64,000 nucleotides of DNA from Sediminicoccus rosea (GCF_033547095.1 NZ_CP137852.1:668501-732500); one strand, 5' to 3'. Positions 1 to 8,207 are shown, numbered from the stretch's first letter. The notes: generated by a model from the sequence alone, not told the origin. Program-made: numbers and translations.

Positions 1-312
1 ATCCTCGGCCGCATCCTCGCCCACGCCCTCGATCACCGGCAGCTCGGCCAGGAAATGCTCCATCACCGCGCCCAGCACCTGCGGCCGCAGCGCCTGCCAC
101 TCCGTCGTGTCGAACTTCGTGACCGTGATGAAATCGGCGCCGAAGAACACGCGCGCCACACCCTCCAGCGCCAGCAGACGCGTCGCCAGCGGCGAGCGGG
201 AGGCGTCGTCGCCCACCACGAAATCGGCGGTGCCGGCCTGGCCCATCACGTCGCGGCCGGGCAGGAATTTCAGCGTGGCGGGGTTGGGCGTGCTTTCGGT
301 CTCGATGAACAT
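1..312 (-). CDS. NifU-family iron-sulfur scaffold protein, N-terminal part (cut by window edge)
   Basis: The visible 104 residues begin MFIETESTPNPATLKF and continue with LPGRDVMG and a segment GVARVFFGADFITVTK. This is the typical N-terminal domain of Nfu1/NfuA-type scaffold proteins. The family assembles and hands over Fe-S clusters through a C-terminal Cys-x-x-Cys domain, which lies off the left edge. The ATG at 312-310 is the natural start because the family motif begins right there. It is transcribed divergently from the gene at 447. The family call is secure; whether the missing part is normal cannot be seen. Confidence 0.9.
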   Translation of the reverse strand, partial: MFIETESTPNPATLKFLPGRDVMGQAGTADFVVGDDASRSPLATRLLALEGVARVFFGADFITVTKFDTTEWQALRPQVLGAVMEHFLAELPVIEGVGEDAAED

Positions 313-446
313 GGCGTGTTCCTGGCGGGGAAATTTTTGACAGGACCTATGTGGTCCTGTTTGCAGGCCCGTGCAAGCTGGAGCGTGTGGCACGCGCCTT
401 GCGCTGCCTGCCGGGCCGACCGGCAGAGCCGCCCTGGGAGCCCGCG

Positions 447-926
447 ATGCAAGACCCGATCCGCCTGGCCTTCCGCCCCACCGGAAGCCTCAGCGTCCCG
501 CCCCCGCCCGACCGCGGGCCCGAACTCGGCCCTGAGGAGGCCATCCCGATCCCGGGGGAGATGACCTTCGACGAAATCGTGGAAGGCCTGAACCCCCTGC
601 ACCATCTGCCGGGGGTGGGCATGATCTACCGGGCCGTGACCGGCACCGAGATCCATCCCACCATGCGGGCGCTGGGCGCCGGCCTTACCGGCGGCGCCCT
701 CGGCATGGCACTCGCCGGCGTCATGTCCGCCATCGAGATGACCCAGCCGTTCGAACGCATCCGCGCCGCCTGGAACAACGAACCCGATCCGCTCAACCTG
801 GCCCGCCAGCCGGCCAACCCCATGGACGTCGCTCAGGCCTACCAACGCTGGAGCACCCTCGCGAACCCCACCCAACTCGCCGCCGCCACCGCCGCCGCCA
901 CCGCCGCCGCGCGCGCGACGGGGTGA
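447..926 (+). CDS. Conserved hypothetical protein with one hydrophobic segment
   Basis: This 159-residue protein has a proline-rich N-terminus, then MTFDEIVEGLNPLHHLPGVG and MIYRAVTGTEIHP, then a glycine/alanine-rich hydrophobic stretch (about residues 70-95) that could be one or two membrane passes. It ends in a low-complexity Ala tail. The pattern 'NPL-H-PGVG-IYR-TG' resembles small uncharacterised proteins of Rhodospirillales, but I cannot name a function. The ATG at 447 is chosen over an in-frame ATG at 351 because a GGGAG lies 7 bases upstream. Its stop is 10 bases from the convergent yggS stop. Confidence 0.7.
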   Translation: MQDPIRLAFRPTGSLSVPPPPDRGPELGPEEAIPIPGEMTFDEIVEGLNPLHHLPGVGMIYRAVTGTEIHPTMRALGAGLTGGALGMALAGVMSAIEMTQPFERIRAAWNNEPDPLNLARQPANPMDVAQAYQRWSTLANPTQLAAATAAATAAARATG

Positions 927-936
927 GGCGCCGCCC

Positions 937-1605
937 CTACCCGCGTGCGCCGAAGATGGCGGAGCCGACGCGGACATGGGTGGCGCCGTGGCGGATGGCG
1001 ATCTCGAAATCGCCGCTCATGCCCATCGAGAGGGTCTTGAGGCCGTGGCGGGCGGCGATCTGCGCGAGAAGATCGAAATGGGGGGCGGGGTCCTCCGCCG
1101 CCGGGGGGATGCACATGAGCCCGAGGATGGGCAGGGCGTGAGTGGCGCGGCAGAGGGTGATGAACGCATCGGCCTCGTCCGGCAGGATGCCGGCCTTCTG
1201 CGGCTCGGCGCCGGTATTGACCTGGATGAGCAGGTCCGGCCGGCGGCCTTCCTTCTGCATGGCCTCGGCGAGGGCGAGGGCGAGCTTCGGGCGGTCCAGG
1301 GTTTCGATGACGTCGGCCAGGCGCACGGCGTCGCGCGCCTTGTTGGTCTGCAGCGGGCCGATGATGTGCAGGCGCAGGTCCGGGTGGGCGGCACGCAGCT
1401 GCGGGAATTTCGCGGCGGCCTCCTGCACGCGGTTCTCACCGAAGACACGTTGCCCGGCGGCGAGCGCGGCCTCGACCGCCTCCACCGGATTGGTCTTGGA
1501 GACGGCGACGAGCTGCGCGGCGCCCGGCGGGCGCCCCGCGGCGGCGGCGGCGGCCTCGATTCGGGCGCGGATTCGGGTCAGGTTGGCGGCGATGTCATCG
1601 AACAT
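937..1605 (-). CDS. yggS: YggS-family pyridoxal phosphate homeostasis protein
   Basis: The 222-residue product is a single-domain, alanine-racemase-like PLP-binding TIM barrel. The motif LVAVSKTNP carries the PLP lysine (K37). HIIGPLQTNKARDAV, LLIQVNTGAEPQKAG, GLMCIPP, SMGMSGDFEIAI and HVRVGSAIFGAR are the classic blocks of the family in order. The protein buffers cellular PLP and has no known catalytic activity. The open frame runs far upstream, but homology starts at MFDDIAANL, so the ATG at 1605 is used. Length is normal for the family. Its start overlaps the divergent ThiE-like gene by two bases. Confidence 0.95.
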   Translation of the reverse strand: MFDDIAANLTRIRARIEAAAAAAGRPPGAAQLVAVSKTNPVEAVEAALAAGQRVFGENRVQEAAAKFPQLRAAHPDLRLHIIGPLQTNKARDAVRLADVIETLDRPKLALALAEAMQKEGRRPDLLIQVNTGAEPQKAGILPDEADAFITLCRATHALPILGLMCIPPAAEDPAPHFDLLAQIAARHGLKTLSMGMSGDFEIAIRHGATHVRVGSAIFGARG

Positions 1606-2278
1606 GCGTCTTAGAATAAGGAGAGGCGGCGCCAGCGCCATCCTGTCCCCTTGCCAGCGCCCTTCTTGCCCGGCGGTCTGGCTGTTGAGCGACCCGGGGC
1701 GCCTGGCGGACCCCTCGCCTCTGCTGCGCGGCTTGCCGCGGGGCGCGGCGGTGCTGCTGCGCGGGGCGCCGCCGGAGGTGGCGGAGCGGGTGGCCCGGCT
1801 GTGCCGGCGCCGGGGGCTCGTGCCGCTGGTCTCGGGTGAGGGGCGGCTTGCGCTGCGAATCGGCGCAGGGCTGCACGTGCCCGACCGGGCGCCGACGCGC
1901 GGCCTGCTGCCCTTCCTGCTGAATCGGCGCGGCGCCTTGCTTTCGGCGGCGGTGCATGGCCGGGCGGGGCTGGCGCGGGCGCGGCGGCTCGGGGCCGATG
2001 CGGTGCTGGTTTCGCCGGTCTTTCCGACGGCGAGCCATCCGGGCGCGCCCGCCTTGGGTCCCTTGCGCTGGGCGGCGCTGGCGCGTGCGGCCGGCCGGCC
2101 GGCGGTGGCGCTGGGGGGCATGTCGGCGCGGGCGATGCGACGGCTGCCAAGGGGGCTGGCGGCCGGCTGGGCCGGAATTGGCGTCTGGAAGGATTGTGTC
2201 CTGCGGGACACAGTGTCTCAGGGAAGTCGCGTTCCGGCGTCAAAGCCGGTTGCCCGGCCGCAATCCACCAACGCATAG
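1604..2278 (+). CDS. ThiE/TenI-like thiamine phosphate synthase family protein
   Basis: The core carries ThiE-superfamily barrel landmarks: VWLLSDPGRLADP, GAGLHVPDRAP, LLSAAVHGRAGLARA, GADAVLVSPVFPTASHPG and VALGGMSARAMRRL. ThiE joins the thiazole and pyrimidine moieties of thiamine. Divergent members (TenI-like) may lack synthase activity, so the exact role is open. The start is uncertain: the only canonical start upstream of the barrel is ATG 1604. A good AAGGAGAGG lies at 1618-1626, inside the frame, with no ATG/GTG/TTG at normal spacing after it. About 30 residues after GIGVW look non-homologous. The DNA there holds a 7-bp hairpin (2195-2212). Confidence 0.75.
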   Translation: MRLRIRRGGASAILSPCQRPSCPAVWLLSDPGRLADPSPLLRGLPRGAAVLLRGAPPEVAERVARLCRRRGLVPLVSGEGRLALRIGAGLHVPDRAPTRGLLPFLLNRRGALLSAAVHGRAGLARARRLGADAVLVSPVFPTASHPGAPALGPLRWAALARAAGRPAVALGGMSARAMRRLPRGLAAGWAGIGVWKDCVLRDTVSQGSRVPASKPVARPQSTNA

Positions 2279-2396
2279 TCCGCCCCGGACCCAGTGATCA
2301 TTGGGTTGTGGAGTGTTTCCGGCTTGGCCCGGTTCCTTTGCAACCCGGAGGGTTACGGCCTCTTCCAGAGATGGAGGGGGAGGGTCAGGGGAACCA

Positions 2397-2424
2397 GCCG
2401 GCTCCGGCCGGCACGTGAGGAGAG
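2397..2424 (+). promoter_or_regulatory. Porin leader: stem-loop and Shine-Dalgarno
   Basis: The 152-base gap before the porin has a GC stem-loop, GCCGGC-TCCG-GCCGGC (2397-2412). It is followed by GAGGAGAG (2417-2424), an ideal ribosome binding site six bases before the ATG. Stem-loops just 5' of the ribosome site can stabilise outer-membrane-protein mRNAs; that role is inference. No convincing -35/-10 pair could be picked out in 2279-2396. Confidence 0.5.
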
Positions 2425-2430
2425 TATAAC

Positions 2431-3879
2431 ATGCGCAAGATTTTGCTGGGCACGACGGCAGTCGTCTCGGCGGTCGTGGGCGCTGCCGTTATGGCACCCC
2501 AGGCCTCCGCTCAGGAAGCGCCGACCGTTCGTCTCGGTGGCTTCTTCCGGGCCTACTATGGCTATGTGAACCAGACCAGCCAGCAGTCGCAGGTCACGAC
2601 CGGCCAGCTGAACAACGGTTCGTCCTCGGGCCTGCCGACCAACGTCGGCTCCGGCACGCAGAACGTTCCGCCCGATGGCGTGAACAACGCCCGCATCGGC
2701 AAGAACGACATCTCGACCGACGCCGGCATCGACGTGATCGTGAACGGCAAGCTGGCCAACGGCCTGACCTACGGCGCGCAGATCTCGCTGAACAGCAGCG
2801 GTCTCGAGGGTCGTCAGGTGCTCGGTGGCCGTTCGTCCGCCGGCAAGACGACCGTCCAGGTCGACGAGATGTACGCCTTCATCGCCCACCCGCGCTTCGG
2901 TCAGGTTCGCTTCGGTGACGAAGACGGCGTCATGGGCGGCCTGATGAACTCGGGCTGGGTGCAGGGCTTCGGCACGGGTGGCGTGCACGGTTCCTGGGAG
3001 TCCTTCGTGACCCGCCAGGCCGGTGGCCGCACGACGACCGCCCCGGGTGGTCTGGGTGACAACTCCAAGATCATCTACATGACGCCGCAGTGGGCCGGTT
3101 TCGACTTCGGTGCGTCGTACGCCCCGAACGCGAACATCGGTGAGGACGTCGGCTGCCCGAACAACGCCAACTCCGGCTACTGCGACCGCGCCTATGCCTT
3201 CACCGGCGCCCGCAACTTCGGCATCTACGCCGCCGGCCCCGAGCAGGCTGCCCGCCGCAACGAGTTCCAGGTTGCCGCCCGTTGGCGTGGTAACGTGGGT
3301 GGCGTCGGCATCGCCGGCACCGTTGGCTACATCAACGCCAGCGCCGCTCGCGACATGACCACGATGGGTCAGCAGTACCGCGTGTTCAACAACATGAACA
3401 TCTGGCAGGCGGGCCTCCAGGCCAGCTACGCCGGCTTCACGGTTGGTGCGAACTACACCTACGGTGACTACAACTTCTTCTGGGGCAACACCCTGCGTGG
3501 TGACCGTCCCGCGGAGCAGCTGGTCATCGGTGGTCAGTACGTGGTCGGCCCCGTCACCGTGGGTGCGAACTTCGTGACCGGCCTCTTCGAGGGTGGCACG
3601 CGCAACACGATCACGGAAGTGAACGGCGGCACGGCCTTCGCGTTCGGCACGAACGCCAACCCGGCGAACGTGAACACCAGCACCAACGCCGCGACCATGC
3701 GTCGCTGGGGTCTGGGCGCCGGTGCGAACTATCGCCTGGCCCCCGGCATGGATCTGATCGCCGAGTACGTCTACTACTCGGTGCGTGAGCAGGGCCGTGA
3801 CCTCGACCCGAACCGCCAGGGCATCCAGAGCCGCGCGTTCAGCAATGTGTTCCTGACGGGCGTGCGCCTGGCCTTCTGA
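2431..3879 (+). CDS. Major outer-membrane porin
   Basis: This 482-residue protein has a Sec signal peptide (MRKILLGTTAVVSAVVGAAV, cleaved near ASAQ-EA). The mature part is rich in Gly, Asn and aromatic residues in alternating strands (GGFFRAYYGYVN, AYTYGDYNFFWG-like runs) and ends in ...GVRLAF, the terminal Phe recognised by the BAM machinery. This fits a 16-strand Gram-negative porin forming a general diffusion channel. Codon choice is distinct from neighbours, with many GGT, CGT and AAC codons, as in very highly expressed genes. It is monocistronic: strong ribosome site before, perfect terminator after. Substrate preference cannot be read from the sequence. Confidence 0.9.
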   Translation: MRKILLGTTAVVSAVVGAAVMAPQASAQEAPTVRLGGFFRAYYGYVNQTSQQSQVTTGQLNNGSSSGLPTNVGSGTQNVPPDGVNNARIGKNDISTDAGIDVIVNGKLANGLTYGAQISLNSSGLEGRQVLGGRSSAGKTTVQVDEMYAFIAHPRFGQVRFGDEDGVMGGLMNSGWVQGFGTGGVHGSWESFVTRQAGGRTTTAPGGLGDNSKIIYMTPQWAGFDFGASYAPNANIGEDVGCPNNANSGYCDRAYAFTGARNFGIYAAGPEQAARRNEFQVAARWRGNVGGVGIAGTVGYINASAARDMTTMGQQYRVFNNMNIWQAGLQASYAGFTVGANYTYGDYNFFWGNTLRGDRPAEQLVIGGQYVVGPVTVGANFVTGLFEGGTRNTITEVNGGTAFAFGTNANPANVNTSTNAATMRRWGLGAGANYRLAPGMDLIAEYVYYSVREQGRDLDPNRQGIQSRAFSNVFLTGVRLAF

Positions 3880-3915
3880 GCCAGACTCACCGCGTCACAG
3901 AACGTGACCTGGGAG

Positions 3916-3950
3916 GGGGCGACGGGACATCCCGTCGCCCCTTTTCTTTT
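3916..3950 (+). terminator. Rho-independent terminator of the porin gene
   Basis: A perfect 11-bp stem, GGGGCGACGGG (3916-3926) with CCCGTCGCCCC (3931-3941), has an ACAT loop and is followed directly by TTTTCTTTT. It sits 36 bases after the porin stop. Confidence 0.95.
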
Positions 3951-3978
3951 GGGTTCCGCTCCAGTAAGTCATCCGGCC

Positions 3979-4521
3979 ATGATCCAGATCGCACGCCCGA
4001 TTCTCCCGCTCTGCCTCGGTCTCGCGCTGCTGGCCGGCTGTTCCGGCGGACGCCAGGTTGGCAATGAGGAATATGGCACGGACAACCGGCGCGAACTCGC
4101 GCTGCGCCAGACCGGCGCCGCGACCGATTCCGGCCTCGTCGTCTTCGGCGTGGATCGCTCGCGTCAGGCGCGGGAAGCCGCGGCCGGCGCCGGTGCCGGC
4201 ATGACGGTGAACGCCTTCCTCTGGCGTGCCACGCTCGACACGCTGTCCTTCATGCCGCTCGCCAGCGCCGACCCCTTCGGCGGCGTGATCATCACCGACT
4301 GGTATTCGCCGCCCCAGGCCGAGGGCGAGCGTTTCAAGGCGACGGCCTATGTGATCGGCCGCCAGCTCCGTTCGGACGGCGTGCGCGTGCAGGTGTTCCG
4401 CCAGGTGCAGCGCGGCAACCAGTGGGTGGACGCCCCGGCCTCGACGGCCACGAATTCGGAAATGGAAGACCGGGTGCTGGCCCGTGCGCGTGAGCTGCGC
4501 AGCCAGTCGGCCGGGCGCTAG
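3979..4521 (+). CDS. DUF3576 family lipoprotein
   Basis: The 180-residue product has a lipoprotein signal, MIQIARPILPLCLGLALLAG, with lipobox LLAGC; the Cys would be lipidated. The mature part contains LWRATLDTLSFMPLASADPFGG and VIITDWYSPPQAEGERFK, the hallmark of DUF3576, an envelope lipoprotein family of alphaproteobacteria whose function is not established. The ATG at 3979 is preferred over an upstream in-frame ATG at 3904 because the latter lies in the porin terminator and would bury the signal peptide. Codon use is still rather GGC/GTC-biased but cleaner than typical accessory genes. Confidence 0.9.
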   Translation: MIQIARPILPLCLGLALLAGCSGGRQVGNEEYGTDNRRELALRQTGAATDSGLVVFGVDRSRQAREAAAGAGAGMTVNAFLWRATLDTLSFMPLASADPFGGVIITDWYSPPQAEGERFKATAYVIGRQLRSDGVRVQVFRQVQRGNQWVDAPASTATNSEMEDRVLARARELRSQSAGR

Positions 4522-4596
4522 ACCCTCGCCGGGCCCTGACCGGGCTCGACTGCTGCCGCCTGGGCGGCTCCGGCCCCTTAGCCGGAATGGGAAGCG

Positions 4597-4626
4597 AAAA
4601 CCGCCGCGGTGGGCCCACCGCGGCGG
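4597..4626 (-). terminator. Terminator of the peroxiredoxin gene (26-bp palindrome)
   Basis: A perfect palindrome, CCGCCGCGGTGGG with CCCACCGCGGCGG (4601-4626), lies between two convergent genes. On the minus strand it is followed by TTTTC (complement of 4596-4600), so it should end the peroxiredoxin transcript 23 bases after its stop. On the plus strand the following TTCGCATTT is weaker but may also stop the lipoprotein transcript. Confidence 0.85.
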
Positions 4627-4648
4627 TTCGCATTTGCGGCTGCTGCGC

Positions 4649-5131
4649 TCAGAGCGCGGCCAGGACCGTCTCGGCCTTGCTCACCTCGAAGGCGCCCGGC
4701 TCTTCGACCGCGACATGCGTCACCACGCCGTTCTTCGCGACCAGCACGAAGCGCTGGCAGCGGATGCCGAGGCCGCGGGCGCTCAGGTCGAACTCGAGGC
4801 CCAGCGCCTGGGTGAAGGCGGCGCTGCCATCGGCCAGCATGGCGACGGTGCCGATCGCGTTCTGGTCCTTGCCCCAGGCGCCCATCACGAAGACGTCGTT
4901 CACCGCCATGCAGGCGATCGCGTCCACGCCCTTCGCCTTGAAATCGGCCGCGTGGTTCACGAAGCCGGGCAGGTGCTTGGCCGAGCAGGTCGGCGTGAAG
5001 GCGCCGGGCACGCCGAAGAGAACGACGGTCTTGCCGCCGAAGAACTCCTCGGTCGTCACCTCCTGCGGGCCATCGGCCGTGGCCTGCATGAGCTTGGCCG
5101 AGGGAATCTTGTCACCGACCTTGATCGTCAT
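4649..5131 (-). CDS. Peroxiredoxin (Prx5/AhpC-TSA type)
   Basis: The 160-residue product carries the Prx5 active site VPGAFTPTCSAKHLPGF with peroxidatic Cys49. A second Cys (C74, AIACMAVNDVFVM) and a third (IRCQRF) are candidate resolving cysteines. The enzyme reduces peroxides in the cytoplasm using glutathione or thioredoxin-type donors. Length and block order match bacterial Prx5. The ATG at 5131 follows a purine-rich AGGCAACCCCC region and fits the family start MTIKVGDKIP. It ends in its own strong terminator. Confidence 0.93.
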   Translation of the reverse strand: MTIKVGDKIPSAKLMQATADGPQEVTTEEFFGGKTVVLFGVPGAFTPTCSAKHLPGFVNHAADFKAKGVDAIACMAVNDVFVMGAWGKDQNAIGTVAMLADGSAAFTQALGLEFDLSARGLGIRCQRFVLVAKNGVVTHVAVEEPGAFEVSKAETVLAAL

Positions 5132-5231
5132 AGGGGGTTGCCTCCAAAGGGGTTTTGCGCGGGAAGGTTTAGGCGGTTCCGGCGGGGGTGTCACGCTTGC
5201 GATGGCGGAGGCCTGGCCCCACATCCACACC

Positions 5232-5846
5232 ATGTCCCCACGTGAAACCACATCGGGGCGGCCGGGGGGCGCGCAAGGTGGCGCACCGAAGGCCAGCCCT
5301 CTCGCCGGGCAGCTGCTCATCGCGATGCCCCATATGCAGGATCCGAATTTCGCCGGAAGCCTGGTCCTGCTCTGTGCCCATTCGCCGGATGGCGCGATGG
5401 GCCTGATCCTCAACCAGCCCATCCCCAAGCTCAGCTTCGAGGGGCTGCTGCGCCAGATCGGCGTGGAGCCCTTGCCGCCCGCGCGCAGCATCCGCCTGGT
5501 GAATGGCGGCCCGGTGGAGGAGGGGCGCGGCTTCGTGCTGCACAGCGCCGATTGGCGCGCCCAGGGCTCGATGGAAGTCACCGGCGAGGTGGCGCTGACC
5601 GCGAGCCTCGACGTGCTGCAGGCCATCGCGAGTGGCGGCGGGCCGCGCCAGGGCCTGCTCGCGCTCGGCTATGCCGGCTGGGGCGCCGGGCAGCTCGAGC
5701 GCGAGATCGCCCGCAATGACTGGCTCCATGTGGACCCTGACGAGGACCTGATCTTCGCCGGCCCGGATGAGACGCGTTGGCGCCGGGCGCTGGCCAAGCT
5801 GAAGGTGGACCCGCTGCTGCTCTCGGGCGCGGCCGGCCGGGCCTGA
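5232..5846 (+). CDS. YqgE/AlgH (UPF0301) family protein
   Basis: The 204-residue product shows the complete UPF0301 pattern: LAGQLLIAMPHMQDPNFAGS, VLLCAHSPDGAMGLILNQPI, LVNGGPVEEGRGFVLH, LALGYAGWGAGQLEREI and WLHVDPDEDLIF. Members are small cytoplasmic proteins of unsettled function; in pseudomonads AlgH has been linked to regulation of alginate. The ATG at 5232 gives a short 20-residue lead before the conserved region; an in-frame ATG near 5202 is possible. It ends four bases before the convergent glycosyltransferase. Confidence 0.93.
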   Translation: MSPRETTSGRPGGAQGGAPKASPLAGQLLIAMPHMQDPNFAGSLVLLCAHSPDGAMGLILNQPIPKLSFEGLLRQIGVEPLPPARSIRLVNGGPVEEGRGFVLHSADWRAQGSMEVTGEVALTASLDVLQAIASGGGPRQGLLALGYAGWGAGQLEREIARNDWLHVDPDEDLIFAGPDETRWRRALAKLKVDPLLLSGAAGRA

Positions 5847-5850
5847 CGCC

Positions 5851-6498
5851 TCACCGGTAGAAGCGCGCCAGCCGCTCCGGCGAGACGCCGGCGAAGTAGA
5901 GACCGAGCGTCGTCAGGTTGCGGGCCGAGCGCCGCCACCAGCCATCCCGCTGCCAGCGCGCGGCGGAGGTGATGGCGCAAACCGGCAGATCCGCGAGCCG
6001 GGCGCGGCCGAGGCGGCGGACCAGCTCCACATCCTCCATCAGGGGGATCGGCTGGTAGCCGCCCACGGCGTCGTACAGGGTGCGGGAGATCAGCAGCCCC
6101 TGGTCGCCATAGGGCAGGGCAAGCCACCGGCAGCGCCAGGCGACCGCCGCCTCCAGCCGCCGCGCCTGGGGCGAGGCATCGTCCAGCGCGAAGCGGAAGT
6201 GGTGCGCGGCGCCGGGCTGGTCCGAGGCGGCTGCCACCGCCGCCTCCCATCCTGACTCCAGCCGCGTATCGGCATGCAGGAAGAGCAGCCATTCACCTTG
6301 CGCGGCGGCCGCCCCGGCGGCGAGCTGCGAACCCCTGCCGCGCGGCGCCGTGACGAGGCGCACCCCCGGCAGTTCCGCCACGCCATCCGTGCTGCCGCCA
6401 TCGGCCAGGATCACCTCGCCCAGCGCGCCGAGCTGGCCGAGCAGGGGGGGCAGGAGGTGCGCCGCGTTCAGCGTGGGGATGACCGCCGAAATCCTCAC
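5851..6498 (-). CDS. Glycosyltransferase family 2 (TIGR04283 type)
   Basis: The 215-residue product opens with RISAVIPTLNAAHLLPPLL, then VILADGGSTDG (nucleotide-sugar-binding DGGSTD), RGRGSQLAAGAAAAQGEWLL, FLHADTRL (metal-binding DxD-like HAD) and ALPYGDQGLLISR. The pattern RGRGxQ...GD-Q-L-R matches the TIGR04283 group, often annotated in arsenosugar biosynthesis. No arsenic genes are nearby here, so a more general sugar transfer role is equally likely. The start is GTG at 6498, where homology begins; no ATG fits. A GGGAAA lies just upstream. Confidence 0.85.
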   Translation of the reverse strand: MRISAVIPTLNAAHLLPPLLGQLGALGEVILADGGSTDGVAELPGVRLVTAPRGRGSQLAAGAAAAQGEWLLFLHADTRLESGWEAAVAAASDQPGAAHHFRFALDDASPQARRLEAAVAWRCRWLALPYGDQGLLISRTLYDAVGGYQPIPLMEDVELVRRLGRARLADLPVCAITSAARWQRDGWWRRSARNLTTLGLYFAGVSPERLARFYR

Positions 6499-6573
6499 GA
6501 GTTTCCCTTTTTGTTCTTGACACCTCTCCGGCATTTCCGCACCTTCCGCCGTGAACATTAGGGGAACTTGGCC

Positions 6574-7680
6574 ATGCCCGATGGTGGCGGACATTCCTTG
6601 ATCCATAAAGGCCTGGCCCCGCAGCGCGGCCGGGCGGCGCTGTCCAACCACACCCCGCGCTTCGAGCGCCAGGTGGTGGAGGCCTTCGACGATGGCTGGG
6701 GCAGCCTCACCGAGGACATGCCGAGCCTGCGGACCAGCCTGACGCGGGAGGCCGCGAAATCGGCGCTGACCTACAATGACAGCCCCGATCTCGGCTTCGA
6801 CCGCTCGATCAACCCCTATCGCGGCTGCGAGCATGGCTGCGTCTATTGCTACGCCCGGCCGAGCCACGCCTATCTCGGCCTCTCGCCCGGCCTGGATTTC
6901 GAGACGCGGCTCCTCTTCAAGCCCGACCTGCCGGAGATCCTGGAGCGCGAGCTTTCCCGCCCCGGCTATGTGCCGCGCCCCGTGGCGCTCGGCGCCAACA
7001 CGGACCCCTACCAGCCGGTGGAGCGCGAGCAGGGCCTGACGCGCCGTGTGCTGGAGGTGCTGGAGCGCTTCGGCCATCCGGTGACGATCGTCACCAAATC
7101 GGCCGGCGTGCTGCGCGATGCCGACATCCTGGCGCGCATGGCGAAGCGCAACCTGGCGCAGGTCTGCATCTCCATCACCACGCTGGACGCCAAGCTGGCC
7201 CGCGCCATGGAACCGCGCGCGGCCAGCCCGCTGCGCCGGCTGGAGGCGGTGCGCGCGCTGGCGGCGCAGGGCATTCCGGTGGCGGTGCTGGCGGCCCCCA
7301 TGATTCCCGGCATCAACGATGCCGAGCTGGAGCGCATCCTGGAGGCCAGCGCCCGCGCCGGCGCCACCAGCGCCGGCTATGTGCTGCTGCGCCTGCCGTT
7401 GGAGCTGCGCCAGATCTTCGAGGAATGGCTGAACGCCCATTATCCCGAGCGCGCGGCCCGTGTGCTGGCCCTGGTGCGCCAGACCCGCGGCGGCAAGCTC
7501 TATGACGCCCGCTTCGGCCAGCGCCAGACCGGCGAGGGCGCCTATGCCGAGCTGCTGGCCCGCCGCTTCGACGTGGCGCTCCGCCGCCTGGGCCTGGACC
7601 GGCGGGAGGGCGGAACGGGCCGGCTCGATTGCACGCAGTTCAACCCGCATGCGGCGTCACGGCAGCTGGCGCTGCTGTGA
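6574..7680 (+). CDS. PA0069-family radical SAM protein
   Basis: The 368-residue product has the radical SAM cluster motif C85-EHG-C89-VY-C92 within SINPYRGCEHGCVYCYARPS. It is followed by ALGANTDPYQPVE, VTIVTKSAGVLRDADIL and CISITTLDAKLARAMEPRA, and is SplB-like in overall design. The PA0069 family binds a 4Fe-4S cluster and presumably cleaves SAM, but its substrate is unknown. ATG 6574 is chosen over TTG 6568 because AGGGGA at 6560-6565 then has proper spacing. Length and motifs are intact. It is divergent from the glycosyltransferase. Confidence 0.9.
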   Translation: MPDGGGHSLIHKGLAPQRGRAALSNHTPRFERQVVEAFDDGWGSLTEDMPSLRTSLTREAAKSALTYNDSPDLGFDRSINPYRGCEHGCVYCYARPSHAYLGLSPGLDFETRLLFKPDLPEILERELSRPGYVPRPVALGANTDPYQPVEREQGLTRRVLEVLERFGHPVTIVTKSAGVLRDADILARMAKRNLAQVCISITTLDAKLARAMEPRAASPLRRLEAVRALAAQGIPVAVLAAPMIPGINDAELERILEASARAGATSAGYVLLRLPLELRQIFEEWLNAHYPERAARVLALVRQTRGGKLYDARFGQRQTGEGAYAELLARRFDVALRRLGLDRREGGTGRLDCTQFNPHAASRQLALL

Positions 7681-7732
7681 GCGCGATGCGCGGCCCGGCA
7701 CCCGTCTGCGGCCGGGCGGCGGGCCGGTTGCC

Positions 7733-7753
7733 GGGGAGGGGCGCACCCTCCCC
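7733..7753. terminator. Hairpin between convergent genes (possible terminator)
   Basis: GGGGAGGG-GCGCA-CCCTCCCC forms a perfect 8-bp stem in the 102-base gap between the radical SAM gene and the convergent small secreted-protein gene. There is no T tract on either side, so it would be a weak or factor-assisted terminator. Confidence 0.5.
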
Positions 7754-7782
7754 AGCCTCGCCCGTGGCAGGGCGTGTCGCGG

Positions 7783-8100
7783 TCAGCCCTGGGGGCTGGC
7801 GGGCATCACCCAGGTCACGGTGCGGTCATCCTCACCGCCGAGCATGACCGGCACGCGCCCATCCTTGCGGGTCTGGGCGAAGCCGGCATTGTCATGCGTG
7901 ACCGAGAGGCGGCCCTCCTCCTCGACGGTGATCCGCACCCCGCCGCCACCCAGCACATTGTTGACCGGGCCCGAGCCGTAATCCACGCGGTAGTCATCCG
8001 CGCTGCCGACGATCCGGGGGTAGCTGTCCTGGGCGAAGGCGGGGGTCGCCAGGGCGGCCAGCAGGACGGCGGACAGGATGGCGTTGAGCGAAGTCTTCAC
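7783..8100 (-). CDS. Small exported protein of unknown function
   Basis: The 105-residue product has a clear Sec signal peptide (MKTSLNAILSAVLLAALATP, cleavage near AFAQ-DS). About 82 mature residues follow, rich in Gly, Val and acidic residues (SYPRIVGSADDYRVDYG, VLGGGGVRITVEEEGRLSV). There is no Cys and no membrane segment after the signal, so it is predicted periplasmic. I do not recognise a family. It is divergent from the LysR-type regulator, which often controls the gene it faces, so this is a plausible target. Confidence 0.75.
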   Translation of the reverse strand: MKTSLNAILSAVLLAALATPAFAQDSYPRIVGSADDYRVDYGSGPVNNVLGGGGVRITVEEEGRLSVTHDNAGFAQTRKDGRVPVMLGGEDDRTVTWVMPASPQG

Positions 8101-8207
8101 GGTTTCTTCTCTTTCGATGACTGGCGTAGGCCCCTATGGCCTCCGCTTGCCGGACGCAGATGTGTGCGGGTGGGGCCCGGGAGGATTCCGGAAGCTTGTT
8201 CAGGGGG

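Noticed and set aside
2195..2212. Hairpin TGTGTCC-TGCG-GGACACA as terminator of the ThiE-like gene
   Set aside because: It lies before the stop codon and has no T tract, although it may mark where the true conserved protein ends.
2279..2430. Riboswitch upstream of the porin
   Set aside because: Only a single small stem-loop is visible; no TPP, cobalamin, SAM or glycine riboswitch motif was recognised.
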